Shown here: one piece after another, positions 59,962-64,000 of the stretch
How the letters are laid out: each line of letters opens with the position of its first letter
How positions within the stretch are numbered: the first letter of the stretch is position 1
DNA from: Aphelocoma coerulescens
Lineage: Eukaryota > Chordata > Aves > Passeriformes > Corvidae
NCBI RefSeq assembly: GCF_041296385.1
Contig: NW_027183584.1
Coordinates: 62,001-126,000 of the forward strand
DNA length: 64,000 nt
Reading direction: 5' to 3'
Translations under genes and position numbers: made by a program
Notes under the pieces: model-generated
The model's input: the letters and a program-made list of their open reading frames with translations, nothing else
Database searches by the model: none
What the model was told of the DNA's origin: nothing

Positions 59962-62154
59962 CAGAGCTCCCCGAGCTTCTGTGGTGTCACAGTGGAGGCA
60001 GGGTTGCATCAGGTTCCATAGCATCAGCACGGTCTCCAGGGCTCCCAGAGGTTCTGTGGTGTCACAGTGGAGGCAGGGTTGCATCAGGTTCCATAGCATC
60101 ACCACAGTCTCCAGGGCTCCCTGAGCTTCTGTGGTGTCACAGAGGAGGCAGGGTTGCATCAGGTTCCATAGCATCAGCACGGTCTCCAGGGCTCCCAGAG
60201 GTTCTGTGGTGTCACAGAGGAGGCAGGGTTGCATCAGGTTCCATAGCATCAGCACGGTCTCCAGGGCTCCCCTGAGCTTCTGTGGTGGTGTCACAGAGGA
60301 GCCAGGCTTCCTTGTAGTTCCCCAGCATCACAAAGGCTCTCCTGGGAGCCACGGGTCACAAAGCACCGTGGGCTCTGTGCAGCCCCGCTGTGTCACAATG
60401 GCCGCTGGCTTCCACGAGCCCCCGCAGTGTCCCAGTGGGCCCCGTAGCTTTAGGAGTGGGTGGCTGGGAGTTGGTGCCAGCGGCTGGGGGAGCAGCAGCA
60501 GGGACTGTGTGTGGACAGTGCCATGGCCACTTGTGTGGCCACTGGTGTCTCTGTGCCAGGCACAGCCGTGGTGTGTAACACCGGCTCTGGGTCCTTTGGC
60601 TGTGCAGGTGGCAGTCACGGCCTGGAGCAGGGCTGCTCCCGGGGGACAGCCTGGGGCAGGAGGCTGCTGGAGATTCATTCCCCACACTCCTTGTCATGAG
60701 GTGCTCAGAGTGATTGGAAAGGCTGTTGGCAGCAGGCAGTTCTCTGGGTTCAAGCTGTGGAGCTGTCAGCGGGAATGCAAAGGCCAAGCTGGTGAGCCTT
60801 TTGTCCTGGTGCCTTTAGTGTGTGAGCAGTCCCTGGTGCCGTTGTCTTTGGATCCTGAGTGTGGGAGAGGCAAGGCTTAGGATGGTGCGTAGAGCTGAGA
60901 AGGAAAGTGCCGAGAGCAGCGTGTGTGCTGCTGCTTTGAGGGGTGCAGTTGAAGTTGTAGGCAGCAAGAGCTTTCTCAGCTGGCCCTTTTGTGAGCTCTG
61001 CTTTTGCCAGATGACTTCCATCTTACCTTCTTACCATCTTAGCCTCTCATTTTTGCATATCCCAAACCCCCTTCCAAACATCCAGCAGCTGCTTGTAAAG
61101 AAGAAGTCCTAGAACAAAAAGCCAGTGCTGCCTTTCATAGCCCCTTTGCTGTCTATGAAGTAGAGGAAAGAAGCTAGTGAGACGCACTTTCTTTCTCAAC
61201 TCCATAGAGCGCATCCTTCTCTCAAGGTGGCAGAGTCCTTGGCGGAAGTGAAGCATCTGCAGCTGCAGTTCAGACTGAGAGATGTGCCAGGACAGGAAAC
61301 ATTTGCTGACCTTCCCTGTTCCCTGTGCAACATGATTCTCGCATCCCAGTCACTTTCACATACCTTCGGTATCCCTGAGTCCAAGCAGCTAAAGCTCACA
61401 GAGACAGAAGTGTCAGGAAGGAAAACGTTCCAAAAGCACCCCCTTCTCTTATCAGCATATAAATTGTGCACAACAGGCTGCGGCACCGAACCTTCCTTCT
61501 CAGATAGACATGCCATCACACTTTTCACTCTTGCAGCTCGGTTGAAAAGCTCCAGCAGCTGCTCCCGCAATAGCAAAAGGTTCTAGAAGTGAAAGCCAGT
61601 TTGGGGCTGCACCTTCTCCTTGCCGCATGTAAGCCACACCAAACTCCCTGATGCACTCTGTCCTCCCCTTCTCAAAGGAGTAGACGGTGGCATCAGGACA
61701 CACCTGTGTCCCAGCAGCTGGGTGCCCAGCCGGGAGCAGGAGCAGGGCTGGGGCTGCTCCCAAAGTTGCCCCGCCCCAATGCCAGAGCCGGACATATGCT
61801 GAGGGGGGGCTGGATCAGGCTTTATTGTCCAGCTGCATGCCAGGAGTGAGCACAAAATCTACCTGCATTCTCTGCAGCATGCCATCCTGGAGCAGAGCCA
61901 TTGCCAAAGGAAGCCGTCAGCCCGTGCCAAGCCAGTGCCGGAGTGGGATCCTAGCAGCACCTGTGGAAGCCGGGAGAGAGGAGCCCACCTGGAGCAGGTT
62001 CGTGCAGGATTAATCATCCCGTGGCTTCCCACCAGGGTCCTGTTGCTTCCAAAAGGCCCCACAGTGTCACTGTGGCCCCTCGGTTCCACCAGGTTCCATA
62101 GCGTCACTGTGGTGCCCAGGGTTCCGTCAGCTTCGCCAGCATCCCCACGGTCTG
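59962..62154 (+). repeat. Monomer U28, class B (2193 bp), pairs with U19
   Basis: The subrepeat array is 59973-60273. Its third subrepeat uniquely has GAGGAGG (A at 60143) where the others have GTGGAGG, so the distal type has spread one subrepeat upstream. It has the class B markers A at 60446 and T at 61028. Confidence 0.97.
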
Positions 62155-64000
62155 CAGAGCTCCCCGAGCTTCTGTGGTGTCACAGTGGAGGCAGGGTTGC
62201 ATCAGGTTCCATAGCATCAGCACGGTCTCCAGGGCTCCCAGAGGTTCTGTGGTGTCACAGTGGAGGCAGGGTTGCATCAGGTTCCATAGCATCACCACAG
62301 TCTCCAGGGCTCCCTGAGCTTCTGTGGTGTCACAGTGGAGGCAGGGTTGCATCAGGTTCCATAGCATCAGCACGGTCTCCAGGGCTCCCAGAGGTTCTGT
62401 GGTGTCACAGAGGAGGCAGGGTTGCATCAGGTTCCATAGCATCACCACGGTCTCCAGGGCTCCAAGAGCTTCTGTGGTGTCACAGAGGAGGCAGGGTTGC
62501 ATCAGGTTCAATAGCATCAGCACGGTCTCCAGGGCTCCCCTGAGCTTCTGTGGTGGTGTCACAGAGGAGCCAGGCTTCCTTGTAGTTCCCCAGGATCACA
62601 AAGGCTCTCCTGGGAGCCACGGGTCACAAAGCACCGTGGGCTCTGTGCAGCCCCGCTGTGTCACAATGGCCGCTGGCTTCCACGAGCCCCCGCAGTGTCC
62701 CAGTGGGCCCCGTGGCTTTAGGAGTGGGTGGCTGGGAGTTGGTGCCAGCGGCTGGGGGAGCAGCAGCAGGGACTGTGTGTGGACAGTGCCATGGCCACTT
62801 GTGTGGCCACTGGTGTCTCTGTGCCAGGCACAGCCGTGGTGTGTAACACCGGCTCTGGGTCCTTTGGCTGTGCAGGTGGCAGTCACGGCCTGGAGCAGGG
62901 CTGCTCCCGGGGGACAGCCTGGGGCAGGAGGCTGCTGGAGATTCATTCCCCACACTCCTTGTCATGAGGTGCTCAGAGTGATTGGAAAGGCTGTTGGCAG
63001 CAGGCAGTTCTCTGGGTTCAAGCTGTGGAGCTGTCAGCGGGAATGCAAAGGCCAAGCTGGTGAGCCTTTTGTCCTGGTGCCTTTAGTGTGTGAGCAGTCC
63101 CTGGTGCCGTTGTCTTTGGATCCTGAGTGTGGGAGAGGCAAGGCTTAGGATGGTGCGTAGAGCTGAGAAGGAAAGTGCCGAGAGCAGCGTGTGTGCTGCT
63201 GCTTTGAGGGGTGCAGTTGAAGTTGTAGGCAGCAAGAGCTTTCTCAGCTGGCCCTTTTGTGAGCTCTGCTTTTGCCAGATGACTTCCATCTTACCCTCTT
63301 ACCATCTTAGCCTCTCATTTTTGCATATCCCAAACCCCCTTCCAAACATCCAGCAGCTGCTTGTAAAGAAGAAGTCCTAGAACAAAAAGCCAGTGCTGCC
63401 TTTCATAGCCCCTTTGCTGTCTATGAAGTAGAGGAAAGAAGCTAGTGAGACGCACTTTCTTTCTCAACTCCATAGAGCGCATCCTTCTCTCAAGGTGGCA
63501 GAGTCCTTGGCGGAAGTGAAGCATCTGCAGCTGCAGTTCAGACTGAGAGATGTGCCAGGACAGGAAACATTTGCTGACCTTCCCTGTTCCCTGTGCAACA
63601 TGATTCTCGCATCCCAGTCACTTTCACATACCTTCGGTATCCCTGAGTCCAAGCAGCTAAAGCTCACAGAGACAGAAGTGTCAGGAAGGGAAACGTTCCA
63701 AAAGCACCCCCTTCTCTTATCAGCATATAAATTGTGCACAACAGGCTGCGGCACCGAACCTTCCTTCTCAGATAGACATGCCATCACACTTTTCACTCTT
63801 GCAGCTCGGTTGAAAAGCTCCAGCAGCTGCTCCCGCAATAGCAAAAGGTTCTAGAAGTGAAAGCCAGTTTGGGGCTGCACCTTCTCCTTGCCGCATGTAA
63901 GCCACACCAAACTCCCTGATGCACTCTGTCCTCCCCTTCTCAAAGGAGTAGACGGTGGCATCAGGACACACCTGTGTCCCAGCAGCTGGGTGCCCAGCCG
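62155..64000 (+). repeat. Monomer U29, class A, truncated by window end
   Basis: The subrepeat array is 62166-62541 with five subrepeats. The first 1846 bp of the expected 2268 are present. It carries G at 62594 (as in U9, U20, U21 and U23) and G at 63690 (as in U21 and U23), but CCC rather than ATT at the 498-500 equivalent. It is therefore a mosaic of known states. Confidence 0.96.

Larger units (their letters stand above)
55501..62154 (+). repeat. A-B-B trimer, second copy
   Basis: The second copy of the 6654-bp trimer. It differs in the last subrepeat of U27 (GGTTCAATAG), at A 60143 in U28, and by lacking the G at the 39613 equivalent. Confidence 0.8.
1..64000. repeat. Macrosatellite tandem array, 28 complete monomers plus one partial
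   Basis: The window is an uninterrupted head-to-tail array of one monomer family in 2268-, 2193- and 2118-bp length classes (15, 8 and 5 complete copies). The complete copies sum to 62154 bp and a 1846-bp partial copy follows. All copies have the same orientation, with no inversions, gaps or inserted elements seen. About 17 variable positions were found in the ~1.9 kb body across all copies, so copies are roughly 99% or more identical. The phase (monomer starts at the CAGAGCTCCCC that precedes the first 75-bp subrepeat) is arbitrary. The source is probably a vertebrate heterochromatic or subtelomeric array, perhaps avian; this is inference. No centromeric, telomeric or rDNA motif was seen. 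Confidence 0.98.

Noticed and set aside
1..64000. Bacterial or phage DNA with many small genes
   Set aside because: No ribosome-binding-site and gene pairing, no operon layout, all frames recur every 2.2 kb, and the sequence is CpG-poor with vertebrate-like motifs.
1..64000. Ribosomal DNA or tRNA gene cluster
   Set aside because: No rRNA core sequences, 5S boxes or tRNA A/B boxes were recognised in the monomer.

Overview
The whole 64 kb window is one macrosatellite: a head-to-tail tandem array of a ~2.1-2.3 kb monomer. Counting from base 1 (an arbitrary phase), there are 28 complete monomers (U1-U28, bases 1-62154) and a truncated 29th (U29, 62155-64000). I found no single-copy sequence, no recognisable gene, no RNA gene, no mobile-element insertion and no CRISPR array. 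The array continues off both ends of the window.

Each monomer has two parts. The first is a short internal minisatellite of 3, 4 or 5 contiguous 75-bp subrepeats. The second is a nearly invariant ~1.9 kb body, whose two ends are decayed versions of the same 75-bp motif. Monomers therefore occur in exactly three lengths, 75 bp apart: 2268 bp (class A, 5 subrepeats), 2193 bp (class B, 4) and 2118 bp (class C, 3). The order is A C A C B A C B A A B A C B A A A B B A A A A A C' A B B A. Sequence variants in the body travel with the length classes. All eight class B monomers carry A at the base equivalent to U1 position 560 and T at the equivalent of 1142, and no other monomer does. Four of the five class C monomers carry A/G/A at the equivalents of 733/1420/1602. 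The fifth (U25, C') does not, and looks like an independent contraction of a class A monomer.

Rarer shared variants show that multi-monomer blocks were copied. U1-U2 matches U3-U4 (4386 bp each), U5-U8 matches U11-U14 (8772 bp each), and U17-U19 matches U26-U28 (6654 bp each). There is also a nested dimer series through U21-U26. This is a higher-order repeat architecture produced by unequal exchange and/or gene conversion.

The composition (moderately GC-rich, CpG-poor, no operon-like gene packing, eukaryote-style splice-like and polyadenylation-like motifs) points to a vertebrate nuclear genome. A bird is my best guess from the GC-rich minisatellite texture, but that is inference and no species-specific marker was recognised. 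The open reading frames repeat with the monomer, overlap in several frames on both strands, mostly begin at GTG or TTG, and change amino acids at almost every variable site, so I do not call them genes. The body does contain splice-site-like, TATA-like, GC-box/CCAAT and AATAAA-like motifs. If the array is transcribed, a non-coding or relic-gene transcript is the likeliest product.
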